From Chrysochromulina tobinii (Eukaryota > Haptophyta > Prymnesiales > Chrysochromulinaceae), in assembly GCA_001275005.1 (NCBI GenBank), contig JWZX01001381.1:1-12620 (forward strand): DNA of 12,620 bases, given 5' to 3'. How positions within the stretch are numbered: the stretch's first letter is position 1; the number at the start of each line of letters is the position of its first letter. The position numbers were made by a program, and so were the translations under genes. Below are positions 1 through 6,588 of the stretch, one piece after another. Under the pieces are notes generated by a model. The model worked only from the letters and a program-made list of their open reading frames with translations. It made no database searches and was not told the origin of the DNA.

Positions 1-2
1 CG

Positions 3-368
3 GGCGTCGCCTCGAAGCCCGAACGGGCCGACCCGAGCGCGTTTGAAGCCGCCAGGGAGCCCGGCAGCGACGCCCAGTCCCGCCCCTTAGAGAAAAAAAG
101 GGCCGCAGCTTATTCGGCGTTTTCTGATCAGAATTTTCACAAGGTGACGGCCGAAAGTGTCATCTGTCAAGCGCCGCCCGCCGCGCCGCCGGGGACGGGC
201 ACGCGGGCGGCCCCGTTAGAGCCGGCCCCGGCGGCGGGGCCCGCGGGGCAAGCCGGGGCGGGGGCACGAAAGGGCACGAGCGCGAGCGGCCGACCTCGCG
301 CGGGGCACGTCACGGTCGCGCATGCGGGGTTCGGCGGGCCGCCCCGCGGCGTTGGAGCTATTAGATAA
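3..368 (+). CDS. possible 3' end of a rightward gene, cut by the window edge
   Basis: The third forward frame is open from the first bases to a stop at 366-368 (about 121 codons) and contains no ATG, so if real it is the C-terminal end of a gene that starts outside the window. The first ~55 codons have a mixed, charged composition with Phe, His, Lys, Asp and Glu. The rest is a Pro/Ala/Gly-rich string encoded by DNA of extreme GC content, which stays open by chance easily. No domain is recognised. If real it would converge on the glycosyltransferase gene that ends at 486. A competing reading is plain GC-rich intergenic DNA, which I consider at least as likely. Confidence 0.2.
   Translation, partial: GVASKPERADPSAFEAAREPGSDAQSRPLEKKRAAAYSAFSDQNFHKVTAESVICQAPPAAPPGTGTRAAPLEPAPAAGPAGQAGAGARKGTSASGRPRAGHVTVAHAGFGGPPRGVGAIR
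224..241. repeat. perfect GC-only hairpin
   Basis: GGCCCCG and CGGGGCC form a 7-bp perfect stem around a four-base GCGG loop, inside a 180-360 stretch that is almost entirely G and C. It could sit in a 3' UTR or spacer. No function can be read from it, and such structures arise easily at this base composition. Confidence 0.4.
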
Positions 369-380
369 GTAGGAAAAACC

Positions 381-398
381 GGTGTCGTGTGTGTGTGA
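381..398. repeat. short GT-rich microsatellite
   Basis: An interrupted GT run lies in the spacer between the possible gene end at 368 and the glycosyltransferase stop at 486. The following bases to ~415 are A/T-richer than the surroundings, as expected for a 3' flank. No canonical polyadenylation signal is clear. Confidence 0.4.
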
Positions 399-485
399 TA
401 CAAAATAATTCTAATTCCCGCCGAAGAGCACCGACCGTGAAGCGAAGACGAGCGCCAGGAGCAGAGGAGCTACATCGCGAAGTGT

Positions 486-1478
486 TCACAATAGGCTACG
501 CCGAATGGCCCTGGCCGCCTTGGGTGCGCCGCCGGCCTTGCCCGTCGCCTCCTTAAGCCTCGCGGTGAGCGCCGTATCCATGCGCGGCGTTGGCAGGAAC
601 TTGCGCGCGAAGAGGGCTGGAGCGGGCTGCTCCCAGAGCATCGGGATATTCTGCTCGTTGAACGTCTTCGAATGGCCGGTCTTCGGGTCGCCGGGCTCCA
701 TGTACGTCGTGAGCGTGCCTGTGATCGGCAGTCCCTTATGCAGCAGCAGCGTCGACCAGTACGTCTCATCGGGGATGCCATTGACGAGCTTCGACCAGCC
801 CCAGCTCGCGAAGACGCTGTCGTACTTGGACTCGGTGTCGAGGAGAGCCTTGGCGTGCTCCCACCAGAGCGTCACCCAGCCAGGCGAGAAGCGGAAATCC
901 TTCGCCGGAAGCCCCACGCTAGCGCAGCCTGGGCACACCTTGACAAACTCTGCACGCCATTGGGGTGTGTCGTTGCGTTGGTCTGCCGTCATCGGCCGCT
1001 TGTCCTCGATGAAGGACCGCGGCGGCGTGGCGGCCGCAGCCGTGCGTAGGAGCGCGTGCGCGGCCTTGCATGTCGAGATCGGCGCACACGCTTCGGAGAA
1101 GAACGAGAAGAACAGCGGCGGCAGGTGCGACTTGGCCTTTCCATCGGTCGCATACCGCAGGAGCTTCATGCGCGCGCGCACGAGCTCGTGGCCAAAGCGT
1201 CGCACCTTGGCGAGCTGCTCACGCGGCAGCGTGTTTCTTCGGTTAAAGTATTTTGCGGCCGGACCCTTCTCATCGAGCTCAGTTGCGTTGAAAGACGGAT
1301 CTACGTGGATGTGGATGCGGAAGCTGCCAGGATCGCAGCCATCAAAGTAACTGGCCCACACTTTCGGCATCGGGTGGCGCGCGCGTCGGAGCGTGAACAG
1401 GTAGGCGAGCACTGGCGGCTCAGCAGGGCTCGGTGGCTTGGCCATGGACATGTTGGTCCCCTGCAGAGACCACGGCAT
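486..1478 (-). CDS. GT14 / Core-2/I-branching-like glycosyltransferase
   Basis: A 330-residue protein resembling the Core-2/I-branching enzyme family (GT14, including plant DUF266 members), which transfers a sugar from a nucleotide donor onto a glycan in the Golgi. Visible family landmarks are the AYLFTLRR strand near residues 25-32, IHVDPSFN near 57-64, SEACAPI at 128-134, IPDETYW at 235-241 and a terminal LFARKF at 289-294. Glu238 in the Pro-Asp-Glu motif aligns with the catalytic base of characterised members (family knowledge). Donor and acceptor cannot be read from the sequence. Start: the first ATG is at 1478. Met10 (1451) and Met12 (1445, in GCC-rich context) are alternatives, and CTCTGCAG just upstream of Met10 could be a splice acceptor. 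No transmembrane anchor is present, although GT14 enzymes are usually type II membrane proteins, so an upstream exon may be missing. The gene is divergent from the ORF at 1537. Confidence 0.85.
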   Translation of the reverse strand: MPWSLQGTNMSMAKPPSPAEPPVLAYLFTLRRARHPMPKVWASYFDGCDPGSFRIHIHVDPSFNATELDEKGPAAKYFNRRNTLPREQLAKVRRFGHELVRARMKLLRYATDGKAKSHLPPLFFSFFSEACAPISTCKAAHALLRTAAAATPPRSFIEDKRPMTADQRNDTPQWRAEFVKVCPGCASVGLPAKDFRFSPGWVTLWWEHAKALLDTESKYDSVFASWGWSKLVNGIPDETYWSTLLLHKGLPITGTLTTYMEPGDPKTGHSKTFNEQNIPMLWEQPAPALFARKFLPTPRMDTALTARLKEATGKAGGAPKAARAIRRSLL

Positions 1479-1536
1479 TGGGCTGTTTTTCTTCCGATCT
1501 CAACGACAACAAATTCGCCCGATCTGGTAATAATGC

Positions 1537-2406
1537 ATGCATGCTCGGCCGGACCGGAAGGAGCACCTACTGAACACAACCACACCTGGACCTGCGGTGA
1601 GCTTGAGTACAGGTACAGTATGTAAGTTGTCTACTACAGGTGCAGTCAGCAAATTCAGGTCATGTTGTCCCAGAGTTGCCTATCAGATATGCAAAAAACC
1701 TCCCGGCGGCGTGTCCGAGATTGACTATCAGATACAATTCCATGGATCCCGTCCGGACAAAAGCAAAGTTGGCAGCCGTCGGAAAAACCAGGCCTTGCGT
1801 GTACTTGCGCCCATGGAACCAGGCCTTCCTCACCCAACCGCGCAGGTCCGCGAACGGCGGAAGTCCAGTGATCAGGCCAGCAGCTGCTCAAATGCCATGC
1901 ATAGCACTAGTGGGTCGCTGCACAACGCCACCGGCGGCTGTGTCGCGTACACTCCTCCATGTACTCTGGTTGGAACGGAGGATGAGGGGTTTTCCCATGC
2001 GGGTTCTCAAGCCGCCGCCCGGGTCGACTCAGTCCCGGCGCTATTATCGTGGCTCGACTCCGGCCCGCCGTCGCAGCACAGGCCCGACTCACCGAAGAAG
2101 CTGCCGACAAAATTCCGCGCGCTCAAATACACGATGTTCCGGCCGCCGTATGCACGCGAGGTACAGCTACGGGACGGGTGCATAATAACAACCGACCCTG
2201 TCACGGGCGAGCAGACCAATAAGTGGCCATTCGACCGCGCCGTCAGTGCGGTCGTCGAGCCGCGCGGCGACGGAGCCGTGCTGTGGCTGATGCTCCCCGG
2301 CCGGTTGCTGCCCGTTCCCCGTCAGCGCACCCAGCTCGAGGTGTATATGCCGAGCGAGGCGCTCGCGCAGCGCACCGCGATGCAGCTGGGCTTCGAAGCC
2401 GCATGA
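1537..2406 (+). CDS. ORF ending in an RME-8/DNAJC13-like PH-like domain
   Basis: A 289-codon frame from ATG 1537 to TGA 2404-2406. Residues ~192-289 look like a folded domain. The pattern FRALKYTMFRPPYAREVQL, then CIITTDPVTGEQTNKWPF, then a hydrophobic strand and a closing helix (SEALAQRTAMQLGFEAA) matches the layout of the PH-like module at the N-terminus of RME-8/DNAJC13/GRV2 endosomal proteins, which bind phosphoinositides. No J domain or long helical repeat follows, and the next gene starts 570 bp downstream, so the domain stands alone or is a fragment. Residues 1-190 are Ser/Thr/Pro-rich with scattered Cys, have unremarkable codon use, and lie on DNA of lower GC with several GT/AG splice-like signals at 1590-1640. 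The true start or exon structure may therefore differ. Internal Met121 and Met200 are alternative starts. Confidence is fair in the C-terminal domain and low in the N-terminal half. Confidence 0.42.
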   Translation: MHARPDRKEHLLNTTTPGPAVSLSTGTVCKLSTTGAVSKFRSCCPRVAYQICKKPPGGVSEIDYQIQFHGSRPDKSKVGSRRKNQALRVLAPMEPGLPHPTAQVRERRKSSDQASSCSNAMHSTSGSLHNATGGCVAYTPPCTLVGTEDEGFSHAGSQAAARVDSVPALLSWLDSGPPSQHRPDSPKKLPTKFRALKYTMFRPPYAREVQLRDGCIITTDPVTGEQTNKWPFDRAVSAVVEPRGDGAVLWLMLPGRLLPVPRQRTQLEVYMPSEALAQRTAMQLGFEAA

Positions 2407-2605
2407 TTCATACACGCCCGGTCCTTCTCTCAACTGTCGACGAATTTGGTGTGTGGCACACTCTCGCTCTGAACATACTGGGGTTCTCTCACCGAGGCCT
2501 CCACCACAACGCAGAGGCTCCAGAGGTTCCTATTAGCGGCTTTATGTTGTACGTGTAGCGGCCGGTCGTAAAGTTGTGTTTTAGCCTTATTAGGCCACGT
2601 ATCTC

Positions 2606-2697
2606 TAGTGTACGAGCCTATCAAATGAAGACGAACGCATACCGCAGCGCGACATAAAGCCAAAAGCGGAGCTTGGAGCGGTTACCGTAGTACACTA
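2606..2697. repeat. 8-bp inverted repeat, TAGTGTAC / GTACACTA
   Basis: TAGTGTAC at 2606-2613 and its exact reverse complement at 2690-2697 are separated by 76 bases in an A/T-richer part of the spacer. It could be the end pair of a very small decayed element or chance. No target-site duplication is visible. Confidence 0.3.
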
Positions 2698-2949
2698 AAA
2701 GAGCCGACCAATTTGGGCGCTCACACATGTTAAGGACCTGCGGTCCCTGACCTTGTTCCTGACGCGGTGCGGCTGCGGTGTGGTGTTCACGTCTCAGCTT
2801 GAACACGGTTCACAGCTTCTCTACACAACTACAAGAACTACTGAGATAGTATTGTACCTCATGGCAGATAGGAGCGCACGCACGGCTCAAACCCCGGGGT
2901 CCCGGGCTCCTGGCACCGGCCGACCCTCGGCCAGCGCCACTCACACCGC

Positions 2950-2957
2950 ATTCACAC
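2950..2957 (+). promoter_or_regulatory. ATTCACAC element 16 nt upstream of the RsmB ATG
   Basis: ATTCACAC ends 16 bases before the start codon. The same octamer occurs 14 bases before the ATG of the coiled-coil gene on the other strand (12364-12371). It contains a pyrimidine-CA core like an initiator, so it may mark transcription starts with very short leaders. This is inference from two occurrences. Confidence 0.25.
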
Positions 2958-2973
2958 GTCGAAATTCGCGAAA

Positions 2974-4512
2974 ATGTCGCGTGCCGCCCGACTCTCAAAG
3001 CGGACTGCCGCAGTGGTGCGCGTCGTTGGCCACGTGCTCGAGCAGCAGTGGCTTCCATTAGAAGCTGCTTGGGAGCGTGAATGTCACTTGCAGCGCTATA
3101 CGGGCTTGGATCGTTCGTTGCTCCGGGACGTGTGCAGCGGCACCTTGAGGCATCTCACGTACTATGAACGGCTGATTGACTACATCGAGCCGCGCGTTTC
3201 ACGCGTCGCGAGTCTGCGCCTACTCGCAGCCTCGACGCTGTATCAGGCAGAGCATATGGAGCGAGCGCCAACGTTGGCTGCCCTGTGCCGTGCTGCCGCA
3301 GACTGCTGCCCTGAGCCGAAGGCTCGTCTGCTGCTCGATGACGTGTGCCATCGTATTGCCGCGTTGCCGGACTCGGAGCGCAAAACGATATTGTGCCCAG
3401 CAAGCGAACTGTCCTTGCCCCAATGGTTGTACAGCCGGCTTCGTGCTCAAGGGCCGCTCCTCAACTATGCGCACCTCTTGCTCGAGCGACCTGACTTCCT
3501 GACGCTTTGTGTGCCACCTGAATACTGCAGCACGCGCGAGTACGTGAAGCGGCTGCGCGAGGCCGGCTGGGACGCAAGCCCGAGCCACCTCGCTCCACAT
3601 GGCGTACAGGTGCACTCGCGACCGCGCGATGTGGGCAGCCTACCCGGGATTGCAGAGCGACGCGTGCACGTGCAGGATACAGTGCAGCAACTAGGTGCCT
3701 CGCTGCTCTCACCACTCGCACCGGGCGATCGCGTGCTCGATGCATGCGCCGCGCCCGGCGGCAAGACGCGAGCGCTGCTCAGCTACCAGCCACACGCCAC
3801 CGTGGTTGCTCTCGAGCTGGACACACGCAAGGCCACTGCCTTGGCGGCGGACATGGCGGCCCGCAGTCCCCGCGTCACCGTGCTCTGCGGCGATGCGCTG
3901 GAGCCAACGACATGGCACGAGCACAACGGCCGCCCGTTTGCAGCCATCTTGCTCGATGCCCCGTGCTCCGCCACCGGCCTGCTGCGCACGCTTCCCGAAG
4001 TCAAAGCCCATCAGACCGAGATGACCGTCAGAGCGAGCGCCGCAAAGCAGCTCGGGCTCCTTAAGGCTCTCTGGCCACTCCTCGCGCCTGGCGGTGAGCT
4101 TGTGTACTCGACGTGCTCCATCTTGAGTGAAGAGAATGAGCACGTCGTCGACGCCTTTCTCAAGCACGCCCGCGACGCAAGCCCGCTGCCGCTCGAGCAG
4201 CTACTGTCACGGACCGCGCAACGGCCACCGTCACCAGCCGCATCGCGGCCGCCGTCGAAGACCACCCTTGCCTCACGAGCGTCACCGCCCGCGAGCTTTG
4301 TGCAGCGCAGAGGGATGGGGCTGGCTTTCTTCCCTTCGACGGATCATCAGGGTGGCTTCCTTGCGCACCTTCGCAAGTCCACAAGGTCTCGCGGAGGTGG
4401 AGTACACAAACGTCTCTTCAGTAACACACCTCGACGCTCCAGCCCTCCACGCCATTTCGTAACCGACCGGCTCGGGTTCTCGCGTGCGCGGCGCGGGGGT
4501 CTCGGCTGTTGA
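2974..4512 (+). CDS. RsmB/Sun-type 16S rRNA cytosine-5 methyltransferase with NusB-like N-terminal domain
   Basis: A 512-residue homologue of bacterial RsmB (Sun/Fmu), which uses S-adenosylmethionine to make m5C in the small-subunit rRNA (C967 in E. coli). Residues ~10-140 form the NusB-like RNA-binding domain; LLRDVCSGTLRHL and LRLLAASTLYQAEHM match its helices. The Rossmann methyltransferase follows: VQD near 230, SAM-binding motif DACAAPGGKT at 256-265, DAPCSATG at 328-335 (Cys331) and YSTCSILSEENE from 378 (Cys381, the expected nucleophile). Both cysteines of the mechanism are present. FFP and GGFLAHLRK at 452-468 match the normal RsmB C-terminus, so the last 44 residues are an extra Arg/Ser-rich tail. 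In plants the counterpart is an organellar NusB-domain protein, which suggests a plastid or mitochondrial role here. Only ~9 residues, basic and Ser-containing, precede the conserved domain, so a transit peptide is not obvious. ATG 2974 has A at -3. The gene is convergent with the GT31 gene, 172 bp apart. Confidence 0.92.
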   Translation: MSRAARLSKRTAAVVRVVGHVLEQQWLPLEAAWERECHLQRYTGLDRSLLRDVCSGTLRHLTYYERLIDYIEPRVSRVASLRLLAASTLYQAEHMERAPTLAALCRAAADCCPEPKARLLLDDVCHRIAALPDSERKTILCPASELSLPQWLYSRLRAQGPLLNYAHLLLERPDFLTLCVPPEYCSTREYVKRLREAGWDASPSHLAPHGVQVHSRPRDVGSLPGIAERRVHVQDTVQQLGASLLSPLAPGDRVLDACAAPGGKTRALLSYQPHATVVALELDTRKATALAADMAARSPRVTVLCGDALEPTTWHEHNGRPFAAILLDAPCSATGLLRTLPEVKAHQTEMTVRASAAKQLGLLKALWPLLAPGGELVYSTCSILSEENEHVVDAFLKHARDASPLPLEQLLSRTAQRPPSPAASRPPSKTTLASRASPPASFVQRRGMGLAFFPSTDHQGGFLAHLRKSTRSRGGGVHKRLFSNTPRRSSPPRHFVTDRLGFSRARRGGLGC

Positions 4513-4684
4513 CGATTCGCGTCTCCGCAATGCCGCGTGCCGGCTGGAGGAGCTTAAACTAATTACTACATGCAATTCCCCGAGATCCTACTATGTTTGA
4601 CGAAACGTATGGGAATCCCAAAGAAGGAGATGACAGCGCGTTCAGCGGTGTCGCACGAACCGCTCGTCGTCTATACTGTTATCG

Positions 4685-5953
4685 TTACCCGCGGAGGCGT
4701 CCCGAAGGTGAACGTGAAGCAAGTAAATCGACGAGCCGCGGCGAGCACTTTCTGGCACCGTTTGTGGACACAAAATTGCTGTAGCACGAACGCCACCGCC
4801 CGCCCGCGCAGCTTGTGTAATTGTGGCAAAGCAAACCTTTGATGGCGAGCGAGCAATGGTGCGTGCGCTGCCACACATGAGCGCGCCCGATGCTATCCAC
4901 CGACTTCCTCCGCTGCACGCCCCATGTCACCGGGTGCCAGAGCGCTGTCGTTGGTGCCAGCTTAAGTCCGGTTTCCCATAGAGAACTGAAGTGGTCAGCT
5001 TCGCCTGCATCGACTGCAAAGAGATTCAGCGCACTGCCATTGGTAACCATACTCAGAGCCAATCCGAGAAAGACATCTTCCCAGGCCCACGTCTTCTCTG
5101 CCCGCGTAGCGGCACCCACCCCAATTTCGCGACTTAACGTGCGCAGCTCGGCTTGCACCCATGGGTCGGAGGTCACGCGCGCAGCTAGCTGCGCTGAGAG
5201 AAAGTAGAGCGGCCCCTTGGCGAACGGGAAAGGTCCGACGATGCTGCCTGATGCTGCGACGGTCGACGCATCGGCGAGCCACTCTCGCGGTAACTCCCTT
5301 GAGGCAGCGAGCCTGACGAGCGCTGAGGAGCTGTTTGGAGCGAGGCGTCGATGGCAGTACTCGAAGCGCCCGCTACCAGACCAAGATCCGGCCGGTAGCA
5401 GACGAAAAGCGAAACGAAGACCTCGAAAGCCAACAGGCCGCCTCATCTCAAGGTCCCAATGATATGACTCCATCGAGCCCCAGTAGAGCAGCGGTGATGC
5501 ATGGGGCTGCTCGAGAGCAAGCTTGAGCAAAGTGTGGCGCAGAGTGCGCTCAACGTCCGGGAGGTGCACCCAAGTGTCATCATCTGCCTTTCCAATAAGG
5601 GACGCAGATGGCCATGCACTCTGAGCGCATCGGAGCCACGAGATGAGCTTTCGCAGCGTCCCTTGCATGCACGGCATTCGAGCCGGACACTGCAAAAAGA
5701 TCATGTCACCTTGCGCTCGGGCCTCATCAATAGTACGCTTGAGCGCACCGAGGCCGCACAGCACAAAGTAGCTGTGGATGGCTACCGGTGATGCGAGCCA
5801 TGTGCTACGGATTTCTCGTCGATGGCGGTCATGCTCGTCGACAGTGAAAATACCAAGCACCGCAAATAGCGTAGACTCCGACATTTCAGGACAGAAGTGT
5901 TCCACATCGGCCGTAGGCTCCGACGCATCGGCCGGTTTGTCGCAGGAGCGCAT
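4685..5953 (-). CDS. GT31 (beta-1,3-galactosyltransferase-like) glycosyltransferase
   Basis: A 422-residue protein of the galactosyltransferase/GT31 type, which transfers Gal or GlcNAc in beta-1,3 linkage in the Golgi lumen using a metal-bound UDP-sugar. Landmarks in order: LFAVLGIFT strand (~30-37), RREIRSTW (~45-52), FVLCG (~63-67), GDMIFLQC (~82-89), LIGKADDDTWVHL (~119-131) with the metal-binding Asp triad at 124-126, KGPLYFLS (~246-253), and the acidic WAWEDVFLG (~289-297). The C-terminal ~60 residues are Cys-rich (HHC, CHNYTSC, RSCYS) and not family-typical. Start: the first ATG is 5953, in a weak context (T at -3); ATG 5884 (GAAATG) is a good alternative just before the catalytic domain. 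No anchor follows either ATG. An in-frame hydrophobic stretch (LGLLLPRFF) lies immediately upstream without an ATG, in pyrimidine-rich DNA ending CCAAG that may instead be an intron end. Confidence 0.85.
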   Translation of the reverse strand: MRSCDKPADASEPTADVEHFCPEMSESTLFAVLGIFTVDEHDRHRREIRSTWLASPVAIHSYFVLCGLGALKRTIDEARAQGDMIFLQCPARMPCMQGTLRKLISWLRCAQSAWPSASLIGKADDDTWVHLPDVERTLRHTLLKLALEQPHASPLLYWGSMESYHWDLEMRRPVGFRGLRFAFRLLPAGSWSGSGRFEYCHRRLAPNSSSALVRLAASRELPREWLADASTVAASGSIVGPFPFAKGPLYFLSAQLAARVTSDPWVQAELRTLSREIGVGAATRAEKTWAWEDVFLGLALSMVTNGSALNLFAVDAGEADHFSSLWETGLKLAPTTALWHPVTWGVQRRKSVDSIGRAHVWQRTHHCSLAIKGLLCHNYTSCAGGRWRSCYSNFVSTNGARKCSPRLVDLLASRSPSGRLRG

Positions 5954-6397
5954 CAACCAATGGACTTGGAAAAACCGTGGGAGGAGAAGGCCAAGGCGGC
6001 AGGTCGCCCGAGATCAACTCTCGACGTACGTGGCAAGCGGCTAGGAATATAGGCCAACATTTCTGACAATGAGATTTGTTCAGAACGCAATCAGTCCATT
6101 TACGGAATCGAAGAAGCGGCGGTGCGACGTGGACTGACTTGGCCCTCAGATCCAAGGCAAGACCGTGTCCTCGATCCCGAGCACGCGCCCTGCGGTGGCC
6201 AATCGGCTGCGTGCCGCGGCCGGCGGCCTGCGGCGGCGTCCTCTGCAGCCGCGTTGCGTCGCATGCGACGCAGATGCGGTAGCGCTCCGATGGCTGGTGG
6301 CGCCCAGGAGCCGTCGTCACTGCTAATCAATCGCTTGCCTTCGATGCCGATTCGCAATCATGCGCACTGGCGCGCGCGTGGGTGCGATTCGTCTGAC

Positions 6398-6403
6398 CAC
6401 GTG
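6398..6403. promoter_or_regulatory. G-box-like CACGTG upstream of PABP
   Basis: Perfect CACGTG palindrome about 75 bp before the putative leader intron of PABP. bHLH and bZIP factors of plants and other eukaryotes bind this core. The hexamer also occurs inside coding sequence in this window (for example near 3030 and 10735), so its presence alone is weak evidence. Confidence 0.25.
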
Positions 6404-6475
6404 TGTGCGCCCCGTGCCGTGCCTCTCCTCGCGCAGCTGCTTCGAGCGCTCAATATAGGAACCCCCAAAAACCAA

Positions 6476-6575
6476 GTGAGTCTGCCTCACTGCGCTTGCC
6501 TTTTGCCGGTGCCGCCGCTTCCGCCGCTGCCGGTGCTCACCACTATCCGCTTCCGTGCCTCGCCTCCCGCCGCAG
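6476..6575 (+). other. probable 100-nt intron in the PABP 5' UTR
   Basis: The donor CCAA|GTGAGT at 6476 is a strong GT-type 5' splice site. The interval is pyrimidine-rich with repeated CCGCTTCCGCCGCTGCC blocks and ends in CTCCCGCCGCAG|AAA at 6575, a good 3' site. Candidate branch adenines lie in GCTCACCAC near 6536-6543. The exon resumes 13 nt before the PABP ATG with an A7 tract. The intron lies wholly upstream of the start codon. Confidence 0.55.
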
Positions 6576-6588
6576 AAAAAAACAGCAA

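Larger units (their letters stand above)
2407..2973. other. intergenic spacer before the RsmB-like gene
   Basis: 567 bases with no convincing coding frame; the short frames on both strands lack recognisable protein character. GC is lower than in the genes, as expected for a 3' flank followed by a promoter. It contains a small GGACC-TGC-GGTCC hairpin at 2734-2746 and an 8-bp inverted repeat (2606/2697). The last 100 bases lead to the RsmB start and hold an ATTCACAC element. No tRNA-like fold was found. Confidence 0.6.
5954..6588. other. divergent upstream region between the GT31 and PABP genes
   Basis: About 635 bases without a supported gene; the frames crossing it are low-complexity or start at non-ATG codons. 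It must hold the promoters of both flanking genes. 6014-6120 is relatively A/T-rich. A palindromic CACGTG (G-box) is at 6398-6403, and an ATATAGG string that resembles a weak TATA box is at 6453-6459. It would place initiation near 6480, which conflicts with the intron donor at 6476, so at most one of the two is real. The PABP 5' leader and intron occupy the right end. Confidence 0.6.

Noticed and set aside
505-1350. 281-codon plus-strand frame through the GT14 gene
   Set aside because: Shadow of the real minus-strand gene, which has clear family motifs; this frame has none.
1680-1734. 10-bp direct repeat CTATCAGATA (1680 and 1725)
   Set aside because: Only two copies with no flanking similarity; likely chance in an A/T-richer stretch.
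1640-2185. 181-codon plus-strand frame overlapping the PH-like ORF
   Set aside because: Its Arg/Ser-rich C-terminal half is the frame-shifted reading of the PH-like domain region, which has the better protein match.
4513-4684. Small frames in the convergent RsmB/GT31 spacer
   Set aside because: Too short and without features; they are 3' flanks of the two convergent genes.
5886-6320. 144-codon minus-strand frame as an upstream exon of the GT31 gene
   Set aside because: It overlaps the GT31 start in another frame, lacks a membrane segment or any recognisable feature, and would not join in frame without splicing.
6403-6588. 62-codon N-terminal extension of PABP
   Set aside because: It starts at GTG, contains no ATG, and overlaps the probable leader intron. 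ATG 6589 directly precedes RRM1, as in other PABPs.
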